Assembly: GCF_018531465.1 (NCBI RefSeq) | Contig: NZ_JAHDTF010000002.1 | Coordinates: forward strand, 186,001 to 250,000 | DNA from: Sphaerisporangium fuscum | Lineage (GTDB): Bacteria; Actinomycetota; Actinomycetes; Streptosporangiales; Streptosporangiaceae | DNA: 64,000 nucleotides | Direction: 5' to 3' | Shown: piece after piece, positions 1 through 8,947 of the stretch | Numbering within the stretch: the stretch's first letter is position 1 | How the letters are laid out: the number at the start of each line of letters is the position of its first letter | Program-made: the position numbers and the translations under genes | Notes under the pieces: model-generated | The model's input: only the letters and a program-made list of their open reading frames with translations | Databases searched by the model: none | What the model was told of the DNA's origin: nothing

Positions 1-505
1 CGACCTGAAGGCAGGCGAGGCCGATGGCCCCGGCGCCGATGATGCCCACCTTCGCCCCTTCGGGGGCTCCGGCCAGCGCCCAGGCGTGGACGGCGTTGGC
101 CACCGGCTCGACGACGCCCGCCGCCGTCCAGTCGAGCCCGTCGGGCAGCGGCGTCAGCGTGCCCGCGGGGACGGCCACCCGCTCGGCGAACCCGCCGGGC
201 GTGTGCACGCCGACGATCCGCCGTTCCCGGCAGACGTTGCGCCGTCCCTGCGCGCAGAGGTCGCAGTGACCGCAGGAGAGGATCGGATTCACGATCACGG
301 GCCGGCCGTCGTCCGTGCGGCCCGCGAACTCGTGGCCCATCACCAGCGGCGGCACCCGGAAGCCGGGCGACTTGACGCCGTGCAGCTCGCTGCCGCAGAT
401 GCCGGAGGCGACGACGTGCACCAGCACCTCGCCCGCTCCCGGCTCGGGCTCGGGCACGTCGCGCATCTCCACGACGCCGGGGCCGGTGAAAACCAGAGCC
501 TTCAC
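1..505 (-). CDS. Zinc-dependent alcohol dehydrogenase, MDR superfamily (C-terminus outside window)
   Basis: This is the N-terminal 168 residues of a medium-chain, zinc-dependent NAD(P)-linked polyol or alcohol dehydrogenase; the rest lies beyond the window edge. The start is taken at the GTG giving MKALVFTGPG. Visible features are the catalytic-zinc Cys in SGICGSE, the GHEFAG motif, a four-Cys structural zinc loop (CGHCDLCAQGRRNVC) and the start of the Rossmann motif GAGAIG. The subgroup resembles sorbitol or threonine dehydrogenases; the substrate is not readable. It follows the FAH-family gene on the same strand with a 94-bp gap and is probably co-transcribed with it, so it likely oxidises an intermediate of the same catabolic route. 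The ribosome-binding site is weak. Confidence 0.9.
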   Translation of the reverse strand, partial: MKALVFTGPGVVEMRDVPEPEPGAGEVLVHVVASGICGSELHGVKSPGFRVPPLVMGHEFAGRTDDGRPVIVNPILSCGHCDLCAQGRRNVCRERRIVGVHTPGGFAERVAVPAGTLTPLPDGLDWTAAGVVEPVANAVHAWALAGAPEGAKVGIIGAGAIGLACLQV

Positions 506-599
506 CGGGCCTCGCCGATGTGTGCGTGTCCCATGGGAACTCCTGTCTGATAGGTCGGGATGGACGAGGGGACGGTCACCGGGTCAGGTGCGGTGGCCG

Positions 600-1430
600 T
601 CACCGGCTCGTCACCGGGTTGCGCAGGGTGCCGATGCCCTCGACGCTCACCTCGACCACGTCGCCGGGCCGCAGGGAGCGGCGCGGATCCATGAATTCGC
701 CGCAGCCCCAGGGGGTGCCGGTCAGCACGACGTCGCCGGGTTCGAGGGTGAAGGCGCGGGAGCAGTAGGACAGCAGCTCCGCGACGCCGAAGAGCATCTC
801 GGCGGTGCTGGAGTCCTGCACGGTCTCCCCGTTCACGACGGTGCGCAGCCGGAGCGACTGCGGGTCGCCGAGCTCGTCGGGGGTCACGATGACGGGGCCG
901 AGCGGGCAGAAGGTGTCGAGACTCTTGCCGCGGGTCCACTGGCCGTCGGCGAACTGCAGGTCGCGGGCGGAGACGTCGTTGGCGACGGTGTACCCGGCCA
1001 CGCCGGCGAGCGCCTCGGCCGGGCTCGCGTGGCGCAGCGGCGAGCCGATGACGGCCGCCAGCTCGACCTCCCAGTCGACCCGCTCGGTCAGCTCGCCGTC
1101 GATCACGATCGGATCGCCGGGGCCGATCACGCTGGAGGGGAACTTGGCGAACATCAGCGGGCGCTCGGGCTTCTCCATCCCGGCCTCACGGATGTGGTCG
1201 AGGTAGTTCAGCCCGATCGCCACGATCTTCCCTGGGCGCAGTGGGGCGACGGGCGCCGCGTGCGGGAGCGGCCGGGACGCCGCGGCGGCGGCCCGCCGGG
1301 TCTCCTCGGCTCCCGCGGCGAGCAGCGCCTCCAGCGGGGCTCCGGCGGGGACGTCCAGGGCGTGCCAGACCCCCTCGCGTTCCACCGCGACCTGCCGGGC
1401 TTCGCCGACGCGCACCGTGCCGAGCCTCAT
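600..1430 (-). CDS. Fumarylacetoacetate hydrolase (FAH) family protein
   Basis: The 276-residue protein has the short N-terminal segment and C-terminal catalytic FAH domain of the family that cleaves or decarboxylates 2-keto and 2,4-diketo acids with Mg2+. Metal-ligand acidic residues are visible in DWEVELAAVIG and ANDVSARD, and the usual C-terminal run GTPWGCGEF then GDVVEVSVEGIG is present. The ATG start has a good ribosome site (GGAGGTGTC). It is the first gene of a minus-strand unit with the alcohol dehydrogenase and is divergent from an aldolase, SDR and oxidase operon. A 2,4-diketo-3-deoxy sugar-acid hydrolase giving pyruvate plus a hydroxy acid would fit these neighbours. That substrate is inference; an isomerase or decarboxylase of homoprotocatechuate type is also possible. 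Confidence 0.9.
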   Translation of the reverse strand: MRLGTVRVGEARQVAVEREGVWHALDVPAGAPLEALLAAGAEETRRAAAAASRPLPHAAPVAPLRPGKIVAIGLNYLDHIREAGMEKPERPLMFAKFPSSVIGPGDPIVIDGELTERVDWEVELAAVIGSPLRHASPAEALAGVAGYTVANDVSARDLQFADGQWTRGKSLDTFCPLGPVIVTPDELGDPQSLRLRTVVNGETVQDSSTAEMLFGVAELLSYCSRAFTLEPGDVVLTGTPWGCGEFMDPRRSLRPGDVVEVSVEGIGTLRNPVTSR

Positions 1431-1441
1431 GACACCTCCGG

Positions 1442-1458
1442 ATTCCGTATCGCAGAAT
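1442..1458. promoter_or_regulatory. Operator-like palindrome, copy 1 (FAH side)
   Basis: The 17-bp imperfect palindrome ATTCCG-N5-CAGAAT lies just upstream of the FAH-family gene. Its right half overlaps a second, perfect palindrome CAGAAT-ggc-ATTCTG (1453-1467). The same 17-bp element recurs at 1593-1609. Size and layout suit a dimeric repressor of IclR or similar type controlling both divergent catabolic units; no regulator gene is visible in the window, so the family is a guess. Confidence 0.55.
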
Positions 1459-1592
1459 GGCATTCTGAATGAGGGATAGAACACCACCCCCCAAACAGGA
1501 CTGTCAAGGGCCGCCAGGGACATCCCAGTGACAAAGAGGTGACGGAGCACAAGGGCCGGCGAAGGCGCGTCACCTGGGAATGGGGTGAATAT

Positions 1593-1609
1593 ATTCCGGA
1601 TTGCAGAAT
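1593..1609. promoter_or_regulatory. Operator-like palindrome, copy 2 (aldolase side)
   Basis: This is a second copy of the ATTCCG-N5-CAGAAT element, differing from copy 1 only in two spacer bases. It sits about 75 bp upstream of the ATG of the D-threonine-aldolase-like gene, where it could overlap that promoter. The pair brackets a shared 250-bp divergent promoter region and suggests common control of the two transcription units. Confidence 0.55.
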
Positions 1610-1682
1610 GCTGGACCGTTGAGTGGAACGAATGCTACGTTCGCCACGACTCGACGCACAGCCGAGAGAGGCGCCCTCACCG

Positions 1683-2774
1683 ATGTATCCGGAACTCGAC
1701 ACCCCGTCGCTGGTCATCGACCTCGACGTAGTCCGGGCCAACGTGGCCGAGATGGCGAAGACCGCCGCCACGCACGGCGTCAAACTTCGCCCTCACATCA
1801 AGACCCACAAGATGCCCGAACTGGCCCGGATGCAGCTGGAGGCGGGCGCGACCGGCATCACCTGCGCCAAGCTGGGCGAGGCGGAGATCATGGCCGACGC
1901 GGGTATCGACGACATACTGGTCGCATATCCGATTTGGGGCGAGCCGAAACTGCGCCGCCTCGCCGCGCTGCGTGAACGCGCCCGGGTCCGGGTCAGCCTC
2001 GACTCCCCCGACGTCGCCGCCGGGCTCGGACGGCTCGGGCGAGAGACCGGGTCCCCCGTCGAGATCCTGGTCGAGGTCGACACCGGCCAGCACCGGCTCG
2101 GCCGTCCGCCCGGCCGGCCCACCGCCGACCTGGTCGCCGAGATCGCCGCGATCCCCGGCGTCGAGGTCGTGGGCCTGCTGACACTGGCCGGCCACTCCTA
2201 CCACGCGCGCACGGCCGGGGAACTGGCCGAGGTCTCGCGACGCGAGGGCACCGACCTGGTGGAGACCGCCGAGATGTGCGCCCGCGACGGCATCGAGCTC
2301 CGCGAGATCAGCGTCGGCTCCACGCCCACCGCGAGGTACGTCGCGGGGGTCGCCGGGGTGACCGAGATCCGGCCGGGCACCTACATCTTCAACGACACGG
2401 CGATGATGCGGCTCGGCGTGGCGACCGAGGCGACCACGGGCGCCAGGGTGCTGACCACGGTGATCGCGCGATCGTCCGCCGAACGGGTCGTGTTCGACGC
2501 CGGCACCAAGTGCCTCACCTCCGACGGCGCCGGCACCCCCGGCTGGATCAGGGCGGTCGGCGTGCCCCACCTGCAGATGGACTTCCTCAACGAGGAGCAC
2601 GCCGTGGCCCGCCTCGACCCCGGCGACGCCGCCGAGCTGCCCGTCGGCACCCGCGTCCAGCTCATCCCCAGCCACGCCTGCTCCGCCGTCAACCTCTTCG
2701 ACGTCGCCTACGGCGTCGAGGGCGGCCGGGTCGTCACCGAGCTGCGCGTCGCCGCCCGCGGCGCGGTGCTCTGA
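1683..2774 (+). CDS. D-threonine aldolase / D-serine dehydratase-like PLP enzyme (DSD1 family)
   Basis: The 363-residue protein has a fold-type III alanine-racemase-like PLP barrel at the N-terminus and the D-serine-dehydratase-like C-terminal domain. It opens with the family phrase TPSLVIDLD. The PLP lysine region is RPHIKTHKMPE (about residues 36-46), and the C-terminal metal ligands are the His and Cys of PSHACSAVNL. Members cleave D-threonine or D-3-hydroxyaspartate to glycine plus an aldehyde or glyoxylate, or dehydrate D-serine-type substrates. The ATG at 1683 gives the usual N-terminus; an upstream in-frame ATG at 1623 adds 20 atypical residues. It leads the operon with the SDR and the GlcD/GlcF oxidase, so glycine/glyoxylate or hydroxy-acid catabolism is plausible. 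The exact substrate is unknown. Confidence 0.88.
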   Translation: MYPELDTPSLVIDLDVVRANVAEMAKTAATHGVKLRPHIKTHKMPELARMQLEAGATGITCAKLGEAEIMADAGIDDILVAYPIWGEPKLRRLAALRERARVRVSLDSPDVAAGLGRLGRETGSPVEILVEVDTGQHRLGRPPGRPTADLVAEIAAIPGVEVVGLLTLAGHSYHARTAGELAEVSRREGTDLVETAEMCARDGIELREISVGSTPTARYVAGVAGVTEIRPGTYIFNDTAMMRLGVATEATTGARVLTTVIARSSAERVVFDAGTKCLTSDGAGTPGWIRAVGVPHLQMDFLNEEHAVARLDPGDAAELPVGTRVQLIPSHACSAVNLFDVAYGVEGGRVVTELRVAARGAVL

Positions 2775-2818
2775 CGGACGGCGCGGCGGCACACGGTTCT
2801 TACGACAGGGAGGTCGCG

Positions 2819-3583
2819 ATGCGGGGGCTCACCGGCAAGCGCGTACTGGTCAGCGGCGGCAGCAGCGGCATCGGCGCCGCCACGGCGCGCAGGTTCCTGC
2901 AAGAGGGCGCCAGGGTCGTCCTCGGCGGGCTCGACGCGGCCGAGGTCGAGCGGGCCGTCGCCGAGCTGGCGCCGCTCGGCGAGGTGAGCGGGGTGGCCGG
3001 CGACGTCTCCGCCGAGGCCGACGTCGCACGGCTGGTCGACGGCGCGGTCGCCGCGCTCGGCGGCGTCGACGTACTGATCAACAACGCCGGCGCCGCCTGG
3101 CGCGAGCCGTTCCTCGAGATCACCCCGGACAGCTGGGACCGCATCATCACCGTGAACCTGCGCGGCATGTTCCTGGTCGCCCAGGCCGTGGCGAAACGCC
3201 TGGTGGAGCAGGGCACCGGAGGGGTGATCCTCAACATGTCGTCCACGAACGGGCTCGGCGGGGAGGCCGACTACGCCCACTACAACGCCTCCAAGGCGGG
3301 GGTGCTCCTGCTCACCAAGACGATGGCGGTGGAGCTCGGCAGGCACGGCATCCGCGTGAACGCCCTGTGCCCCGGTTACATCCGCACCCCGCTGAACTCG
3401 GCGATCTCCGCCGGGCTCGCCGACGACTTCGTGTCGGCGTACGAACGCGACCACATCCCGCTCGGCCGGGCGGGGCTCGCCGAGGAGGTCGCCGCGGGGT
3501 ACGCCTTCCTGGCCTCCGACGACGCGATGTTCATCCACGGCACCGAGCTCGTGATCGACGGCGGCCAGCTCGCCGTCATGTGA
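2819..3583 (+). CDS. Short-chain dehydrogenase/reductase (SDR)
   Basis: This is a classical cytoplasmic SDR of 254 residues, oxidising or reducing a hydroxyl/keto substrate with NAD(P). The cofactor motif SGGSSGIG is near residue 12, NNAG is near residue 86, and the catalytic Tyr-Lys pair is in YNASK; PGYIRTPL follows as usual. The start has an AGGGAGG ribosome site and lies 44 bp after the aldolase-like gene. It belongs to the FabG-like group that includes 2-keto-3-deoxy-L-fuconate dehydrogenases, which would fit the divergent FAH hydrolase. That assignment is inference and not supported by any diagnostic residue seen here. Confidence 0.92.
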   Translation: MRGLTGKRVLVSGGSSGIGAATARRFLQEGARVVLGGLDAAEVERAVAELAPLGEVSGVAGDVSAEADVARLVDGAVAALGGVDVLINNAGAAWREPFLEITPDSWDRIITVNLRGMFLVAQAVAKRLVEQGTGGVILNMSSTNGLGGEADYAHYNASKAGVLLLTKTMAVELGRHGIRVNALCPGYIRTPLNSAISAGLADDFVSAYERDHIPLGRAGLAEEVAAGYAFLASDDAMFIHGTELVIDGGQLAVM

Positions 3584-3598
3584 CCCGAGAGGAACGTC

Positions 3599-5029
3599 AT
3601 GACCACGACGCCGACGGGCACGCCCGTGACCGCCGCGTCCCCCGGGAGGCCGATCGACGCCGCCGTACTTCGCGAGCTGCGGGCGATCGTCGGCGCCGGC
3701 CACGTACAGCATGAGGACGGGGACGTCGCCGCCTACGCCAGGGACGCGACCCCGCTCTTCTCGGCCAGGCCCGGCGCCGTCGTCCACCCCGGTTCCACCG
3801 AAGAGGTGGCGGCGGTGCTCAAGCTGGCGAGCTCGCGGTCGATCCCCGTCGTCCCGCGCGGCGCCGGGTCCAACCTGTGCGCCGCGACCGTCCCGCTCTC
3901 CGGGGGCATCGTGCTCGTGCTGACCCGGCTCGACCGCATCCTGGAGATCGACACCGACGAGCTGCTCGCGGTCTGCCAGCCCGGCGTCACCTCCGCCGAG
4001 CTGGCCGGGGCCGCCGCCGCGCGCGGCCTGCTGTACGCGCCCGACCCCGGCAGCAGGACCGTCGCCACCGTCGGCGGCACCATCGCCACCTGCGCCGGCG
4101 GCCTGCGCGGCCTGAAGTACGGCGTCACGCGCAACTACGTGCTGGGCCTGGAGGCGGTGCTGCCGACCGGCGAGGTCATACGCACCGGCGGACGACTGTG
4201 GAAGGACGTCGCCGGCTACGACCTCACCCGCCTGCTGACCGGCTCCGAGGGCACCCTCGCGGTGATCACCGAGGCGACCCTCGCGCTCCTCCCGGCGCCC
4301 GAGAGCGGCGCCACGGGCCTGGCGTACTTCCCCACCCTCGCCGATGCCGGGCGTGCCGTGGCGCGGATCATCGGCTCCGGCCTCGTCCCCGCGACGCTCG
4401 AATTCCTGGACGCCAAGTGCATCGAGGCGGTGGAGGCCTACGCCCGGCTCGGGCTCAGGTCCGAGGCGGGGGCACTTCTGTTGTTCGGCGACGACGGCGA
4501 CCCGGCCCTGGTCGGCCGCCACCTCGACCGCATGGCCGAGCTCTGCCTCGGCGAGGGGGCGCTGGAGGCCACCGTGGCGGGCACGGCCGCCGAGTCGGAG
4601 GCGCTGCTGGCCGCCCGGCGGTGCTCGCTGCCCGCGCTGTCACGGCTGGACTCGATCACCATCCTGGAGGACGCCAGCGTGCCCCGCCCGCGCATCGCCG
4701 AAATGGTCGAGCGCATCGACGCCATCGCCGCCCGCCACGACCTCACCATCGCCACCTTCGGTCACGCGGGGGACGGCAACCTGCACCCCACCTGCGTCAC
4801 CGACGCGGCCGACGGCGACGCCGTCGGCCGCGCGCACCTCGCCTTCGGCGAGATCTTCCGGGCGGCGATGGAGCTCGGCGGCACCATCACCGGCGAGCAC
4901 GGCGTCGGCGCCGCCAAGCTGCCCTACCTCACCGAGCGGCTCGGCACCGGTCAGATGGCCCTGCTGCGCCGCCTCAAGGCCGCCTTCGACCCCGCCGGCA
5001 TCCTCAACCCCGGAAAGCTCGGCTCGTGA
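3599..5029 (+). CDS. glcD-like: FAD-binding 2-hydroxyacid oxidase, GlcD/D-lactate dehydrogenase type
   Basis: The 476-residue flavoprotein has an N-terminal PCMH-type FAD-binding domain (VVPRGAGSNL, then GGTIATCAGGLRGLKYG) and a C-terminal FAD-oxidase cap ending in the GITGEHGVG-like segment TITGEHGVGAAKLPYL. The family oxidises glycolate, D-lactate or related 2-hydroxy acids. It overlaps the next gene by 4 bp (GTGA), and that gene encodes the matching iron-sulfur subunit, so the two form a GlcD-GlcF complex without a separate GlcE. The start has a GAGAGGAA ribosome site. The complex probably feeds electrons from a catabolic hydroxy acid into the respiratory chain. Confidence 0.93.
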   Translation: MTTTPTGTPVTAASPGRPIDAAVLRELRAIVGAGHVQHEDGDVAAYARDATPLFSARPGAVVHPGSTEEVAAVLKLASSRSIPVVPRGAGSNLCAATVPLSGGIVLVLTRLDRILEIDTDELLAVCQPGVTSAELAGAAAARGLLYAPDPGSRTVATVGGTIATCAGGLRGLKYGVTRNYVLGLEAVLPTGEVIRTGGRLWKDVAGYDLTRLLTGSEGTLAVITEATLALLPAPESGATGLAYFPTLADAGRAVARIIGSGLVPATLEFLDAKCIEAVEAYARLGLRSEAGALLLFGDDGDPALVGRHLDRMAELCLGEGALEATVAGTAAESEALLAARRCSLPALSRLDSITILEDASVPRPRIAEMVERIDAIAARHDLTIATFGHAGDGNLHPTCVTDAADGDAVGRAHLAFGEIFRAAMELGGTITGEHGVGAAKLPYLTERLGTGQMALLRRLKAAFDPAGILNPGKLGS

Positions 5030-6129
5030 ACCCCACCGCGCCGGACCCCGGCGACCCCGAGCGGACGGCCGGGCACGGGAACGTCTTCAGTCCCGAGTTG
5101 CTGGACCGCTGCATCTCCTGCGGCTTCTGCCTGCCGGCCTGCCCCACCTACGCGCTCACCAAGGACGAGACCTCCTCCCCGCGCGGGCGCATCACCCTCA
5201 TGCGCGCTCTGGAGGACGGCACCCTGCCCGGCAACGACCTTCGGCTGCAGGAGGAGTCGAGTTTCTGCCTCGGCTGCCGCGCCTGCGAGACCGTCTGCCC
5301 GGCCGGGGTGCAGTACGGGGCGCTGCTGGAGGAGTGGCGCGACCACCAGTGGCAGGGCGCCCGGCGGCCGCTGATCGCCCGGTTGCTGATGTTCGCGGTG
5401 AACGCCCGCTGGCGTGTACGGCTCTTCGGCCTGTTCCGCCGGCATGCCCGCACCCGTCCGTCCCCCGAGGGTCCGCACCTGATGCTCGGCTGCTTCGAGC
5501 GGGCCCTGTACCCGAAGGTGAGCAGGGCCGCGCTGCGGCTTCACCCGGAGCTCTCGGCCCCGGCCTCGCAGGGGTGCTGCGGGGCGCTGCACGCGCACAA
5601 CGGCGATTCCGAGCGCGGCAGGGAGCTGGCCCGTGAGCTGGGTGAACGGCTGCCCGGAGTGATCGTCACCACGTCCGGCGGATGCGCCGCCCATCTCGCC
5701 GGCGTGCTCGGCCGCGACCGGGTGAAGGAGATCTCGGAGTACGGGGCCGACGTCCCCGCGCGCGACGCCGGCGCGGGGCGCCCGCGCATCGCCCTGCAGG
5801 ACTCCTGCCACTTGCGCAACGGCCTGGGCGTCTGGCGCGAACCCCGGGCGCTGCTCGAACGGATGGGCGAGTACGTCGAACTGCCCTCGGCGGGGAGCTG
5901 CTGCGGGGCGGCGGGCACCTACGCCCTCGTCCGGCCGCGGGACAGCCGCCGGGTCCTGGACGCGAAGCTCGACGAGATCGAGGCCGCCGGGGTCGACTAC
6001 GTGGCGGTGGTCAACCCGGGCTGCTACCGCCAGCTCGACCAGGGCCTGCGCCGCCGCCGCTCGGCGGTGCGGGCCGTGCACCTGGCGGAGCTGGCGGCGG
6101 AACCGGGCGGCGAGCGCCGCCAGGGCTAG
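5026..6129 (+). CDS. glcF-like: Glycolate oxidase iron-sulfur subunit, GlcF type
   Basis: This is a 367-residue heterodisulfide-reductase-like iron-sulfur protein. It has two [4Fe-4S] motifs (CISCGFCLPACPT and CLGCRACETVCPAG) in the first 90 residues, then two CCG domains (CCGALHAHNGD and CCGAAGTYAL). The GTG start overlaps the stop of the flavoprotein gene, so translation is coupled. It would carry electrons from the FAD subunit to quinone. It is the last gene of the operon; the purE/purK pair converges on it. Confidence 0.94.
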   Translation: MNPTAPDPGDPERTAGHGNVFSPELLDRCISCGFCLPACPTYALTKDETSSPRGRITLMRALEDGTLPGNDLRLQEESSFCLGCRACETVCPAGVQYGALLEEWRDHQWQGARRPLIARLLMFAVNARWRVRLFGLFRRHARTRPSPEGPHLMLGCFERALYPKVSRAALRLHPELSAPASQGCCGALHAHNGDSERGRELARELGERLPGVIVTTSGGCAAHLAGVLGRDRVKEISEYGADVPARDAGAGRPRIALQDSCHLRNGLGVWREPRALLERMGEYVELPSAGSCCGAAGTYALVRPRDSRRVLDAKLDEIEAAGVDYVAVVNPGCYRQLDQGLRRRRSAVRAVHLAELAAEPGGERRQG

Positions 6130-6158
6130 CCCTGTTCTCCGCACGCCGCCCAGGCTGT

Positions 6159-6186
6159 CCGGGCTCCCGCGGAGGATCAAGCCCGG
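6159..6186. terminator. Weak hairpin between convergent glcF-like and purE genes
   Basis: A 7-bp GC stem (CCGGGCT and AGCCCGG) with a 14-nt loop ends one base before the purE stop codon. It lies between two converging genes and may act in both directions. There is no T-tract, as is common in this group. Confidence 0.4.
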
Positions 6187-6699
6187 CTACGTGCCGAGGG
6201 TGCGGGCCTCGGCACGCAGCCGCTCGCCCTTGGCGTACGCCTGCTGCTTGAGGTCGGCCTGGAAGGCGGCCATCTTCTCGCGCAGCCCCTCGTCGGCGGC
6301 GGCCAGGATGCGTACGGCGAGCAGGCCCGCGTTGCGGGCGCCACCGATCGCCACGGTCGCCACCGGCACCCCCGCCGGCATCTGCACGATCGACAGCAGG
6401 GAATCCATGCCGTCGAGGTACTTCAGCGGCACCGGCACGCCGATCACCGGGAGCGGCGTCACCGACGCCAGCATGCCGGGCAGGTGGGCGGCCCCGCCGG
6501 CCCCGGCGATGATCACCCGGAGGCCGCGCTCGGCCGCGCGCTCACCGTAGGAGATCATCTCCTGGGGCATGCGGTGCGCGGAGACGACGTCGGCCTCGAA
6601 GGGCACCCCGAACTCGCCCAGCGCCTCGGCGGCGAGCTTCATCACAGGCCAGTCGGAGTCGCTGCCCATGACGATGCCGACCGCGGGAGTGTCGGCCAT
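6187..6699 (-). CDS. purE: N5-carboxyaminoimidazole ribonucleotide mutase
   Basis: PurE (170 residues) converts N5-CAIR to CAIR in de novo purine synthesis. The class I signature is intact: [10 protein letters not shown] near residue 11, SAHRMPQEM near residue 41 and the [11 protein letters not shown] loop. The ATG overlaps the purK stop (ATGA), so purK and purE form a coupled operon in the order purK-purE. Length is normal for bacterial PurE. Confidence 0.97.
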   Translation of the reverse strand: MADTPAVGIVMGSDSDWPVMKLAAEALGEFGVPFEADVVSAHRMPQEMISYGERAAERGLRVIIAGAGGAAHLPGMLASVTPLPVIGVPVPLKYLDGMDSLLSIVQMPAGVPVATVAIGGARNAGLLAVRILAAADEGLREKMAAFQADLKQQAYAKGERLRAEARTLGT

Positions 6700-7868
6700 C
6701 AGACGTACTCCCCCGTGGCGAGGTGGACGGCCGCGTGGCGGGCCCGGGCGCGGACCTCCTCCACGTCGGTGCCGAGCGCGGTGACGTGCCCGATCTTGCG
6801 GCCGGGCCGCACCTCCTTGCCGTAAAAGTGGATCTTCACGCCGGGGTCGTGCGCCATGACGTGCTCGTAGCGGCTGAAGATGTCGGGATCGTCGCCGCCG
6901 AGGATGTTGGCCATGACGACGACCGGCGCCGCCGGGGCGGGCGAGCCCAGCGGCAGGTCGAGCACCGCCCGCAGGTGCTGCTCGAACTGGGAGGTGCGGG
7001 CGCCTTCGATGGTCCAGTGGCCGCTGTTGTGCGGACGCATGGCGAGCTCGTTCACGACGACCTGGCCGCCGGGGAGCTGGAACATCTCGACGGCGAGCAG
7101 GCCGGTCACCCCCAGCTCGTTCGCGATCTTGAGCGCGATGTGCTGGGCGGACGCCGCCTGCTCCGGGTCCAGCCCGGGGGCGGGGGCGATCACCTCGACG
7201 CAGATGCCGTCCTGCTGGACGGTCTCGACCACGGGGTAGCTCACGCCCTGGCCGTGCGGGGACCGGGCGACCAGGACGGCCAGCTCGCGCTCGAACGGCA
7301 CGAACGCCTCGGCGAGCAGCTCGGTGCCGCTGGCGAGGACCTCCGCCGCGTCGTCCTCCGATCGGCAGACCCAGACCCCGCGGCCGTCGTAGCCGCCGCG
7401 CACGGCCTTCAGCACCACGGGCCAGCCGTGCTCCTTGCCGAACGCCTCCAGGTCGTCGGCGGAGGACACCCTGGCCCACGCCGGGCACGGGGCGCCGATC
7501 GCGGTCAGCCGCTCGCGCATCACGGCCTTGTCCTGCGCGTGCACGAGCGCGGCGGCCCCGGGGTGGACGGCGAAGCCGTCGGCGGCCAGGGCCTCGACGT
7601 GGCCGGTCGGCACGTGCTCGTGGTCGAAGGTGATCGCGTCGCAGCCCTGGGCGAACTCGCGCAGCACGGCGAGGTCGCGGTAGTCGCCGAGCCGCGTGTC
7701 GGTGATCACGCGGGCGGCGCTCTCGTCGTGGGTGTTGGCGAGGACGCGCAGCTCGACGCCGAGGGCGATGGCGGCCTGCTGTGTCATGCGGGCGAGCTGG
7801 CCCGCGCCGACCATGCCGACGACGGGCCCGATCGGAGGTGTTTCCCTCCTGGTCACAACACTGGTCAC
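6699..7868 (-). CDS. purK: 5-(carboxyamino)imidazole ribonucleotide synthase
   Basis: PurK (about 389 residues) is an ATP-grasp enzyme that carboxylates AIR to N5-CAIR with ATP and bicarbonate, just before PurE. It has [11 protein letters not shown] at the N-terminus, TFDHEHVP, the ATP-grasp segment [15 protein letters not shown] and the metal/ATP region [15 protein letters not shown]. The longest start is a GTG at 7868; a second GTG at 7856 would shorten the protein by four residues. Its stop overlaps the purE start. Confidence 0.96.
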   Translation of the reverse strand: MTSVVTRRETPPIGPVVGMVGAGQLARMTQQAAIALGVELRVLANTHDESAARVITDTRLGDYRDLAVLREFAQGCDAITFDHEHVPTGHVEALAADGFAVHPGAAALVHAQDKAVMRERLTAIGAPCPAWARVSSADDLEAFGKEHGWPVVLKAVRGGYDGRGVWVCRSEDDAAEVLASGTELLAEAFVPFERELAVLVARSPHGQGVSYPVVETVQQDGICVEVIAPAPGLDPEQAASAQHIALKIANELGVTGLLAVEMFQLPGGQVVVNELAMRPHNSGHWTIEGARTSQFEQHLRAVLDLPLGSPAPAAPVVVMANILGGDDPDIFSRYEHVMAHDPGVKIHFYGKEVRPGRKIGHVTALGTDVEEVRARARHAAVHLATGEYV

Positions 7869-7933
7869 AGCGTCAAACCCTACCTAGGGCGACCGAGTGG
7901 CCGTGATGGCGGTTCCCCGGCGGCGGGACGGCG

Positions 7934-8947
7934 TCACAGGGTGATGTCGGCCAGGCCCCGGGTGAGGGCGGCGGTGGTCATCCTGCCGTCCGTGCCGACC
8001 TCGGTGGCGAGCATGACGACCTCGGTGGTGTGCGTCGTGGCGGGTCCGCTCCTGCCGGTGAACCGCCGTACCGCGTCCGCCCCGAAGAGCGGGTGGGCGA
8101 GCCTGCCGGACCCTTTCTGCTCGTAGACGATCCTGATGGCGTGGAAGACCAGCGCCCCGCCGCCCTTCAGCCCGAGCGCCCTGACCTCTCCCGGGACGAG
8201 CTGGACGTCGCAGGTCAGCCGGTCCGGCCGTACGGTGGACGGCTTCTTCACCAGCTCGGCCAGCAGATCTTCGACGGGGTCCCCCGAGGCGAAGCGCACG
8301 CCGCTGAGCCCGGCGGGGTCGGACAGGAAGGCCAGGTGCTTCTGCGGCACCAGGCGCGCCCGCAGGCCGTCCTCGGGGTCGTCGCCGGGCACGACGCGGG
8401 TCACGTCCTCGGTGTCCAGTTCGGGAGCCTTCCCTAGCAGCCGGATGGGCCCGTACGCCAGCCGCCAGCGGTCCTGCTCGTAGGCGAAGACGAAGTAGGA
8501 CGGCCGGGGCCTGCGGGCGAGCGCGGCGAACCACGGGTGCTCGACGGGACGGTCGGGCAGGAAGTAGACCACGTCGTCGTAGGCGACGGGAGGGGGAACC
8601 GGGCGGCCGTTCCGGGTCGCCTCGCAGGCACGGCCGCCCAGTTCGCTCGCGGCCGACGTCGTCAGGAAGAGGATCTTGGTGCAGTCACGCGCCTTCCGGG
8701 CGTCGTCGAGATCCTTCAGCAGGCCGAACGCCGCTGCCGCCTCGTCGGGTCCGACGGTGCGGGTGGGGGAGATCACGGCGGGCTCGGGCGTCGGCGCCGG
8801 CCGGTCGTCGGCCCGCGCGCCGCATCCCGCCAGCAGGAGGGCACCGGCGACCAGGGCGGCCGTCCGGGGCCGTCGCGCCGCCCGATGTCCTGGCCGCCGA
8901 ACCTTTCGTAATCGTGAGGACGCGTCGCGCAGCACGCTTGGAGCCAC
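7934..8947 (-). CDS. Putative lipoprotein of unknown function
   Basis: The 337-residue protein has a basic N-terminus, a short hydrophobic stretch and a lipobox LLAGC near residue 42, so it is probably a membrane-anchored lipoprotein exposed outside the cell. The mature part has no recognised domain; a Thr/Pro-rich linker follows the cysteine. It sits 65 bp upstream of purK on the same strand and is divergent from the GtrA gene. I do not recognise the family. An Arg-rich region precedes the hydrophobic stretch, so a shorter start is possible, although no better ATG was seen. Confidence 0.75.
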   Translation of the reverse strand: MAPSVLRDASSRLRKVRRPGHRAARRPRTAALVAGALLLAGCGARADDRPAPTPEPAVISPTRTVGPDEAAAAFGLLKDLDDARKARDCTKILFLTTSAASELGGRACEATRNGRPVPPPVAYDDVVYFLPDRPVEHPWFAALARRPRPSYFVFAYEQDRWRLAYGPIRLLGKAPELDTEDVTRVVPGDDPEDGLRARLVPQKHLAFLSDPAGLSGVRFASGDPVEDLLAELVKKPSTVRPDRLTCDVQLVPGEVRALGLKGGGALVFHAIRIVYEQKGSGRLAHPLFGADAVRRFTGRSGPATTHTTEVVMLATEVGTDGRMTTAALTRGLADITL

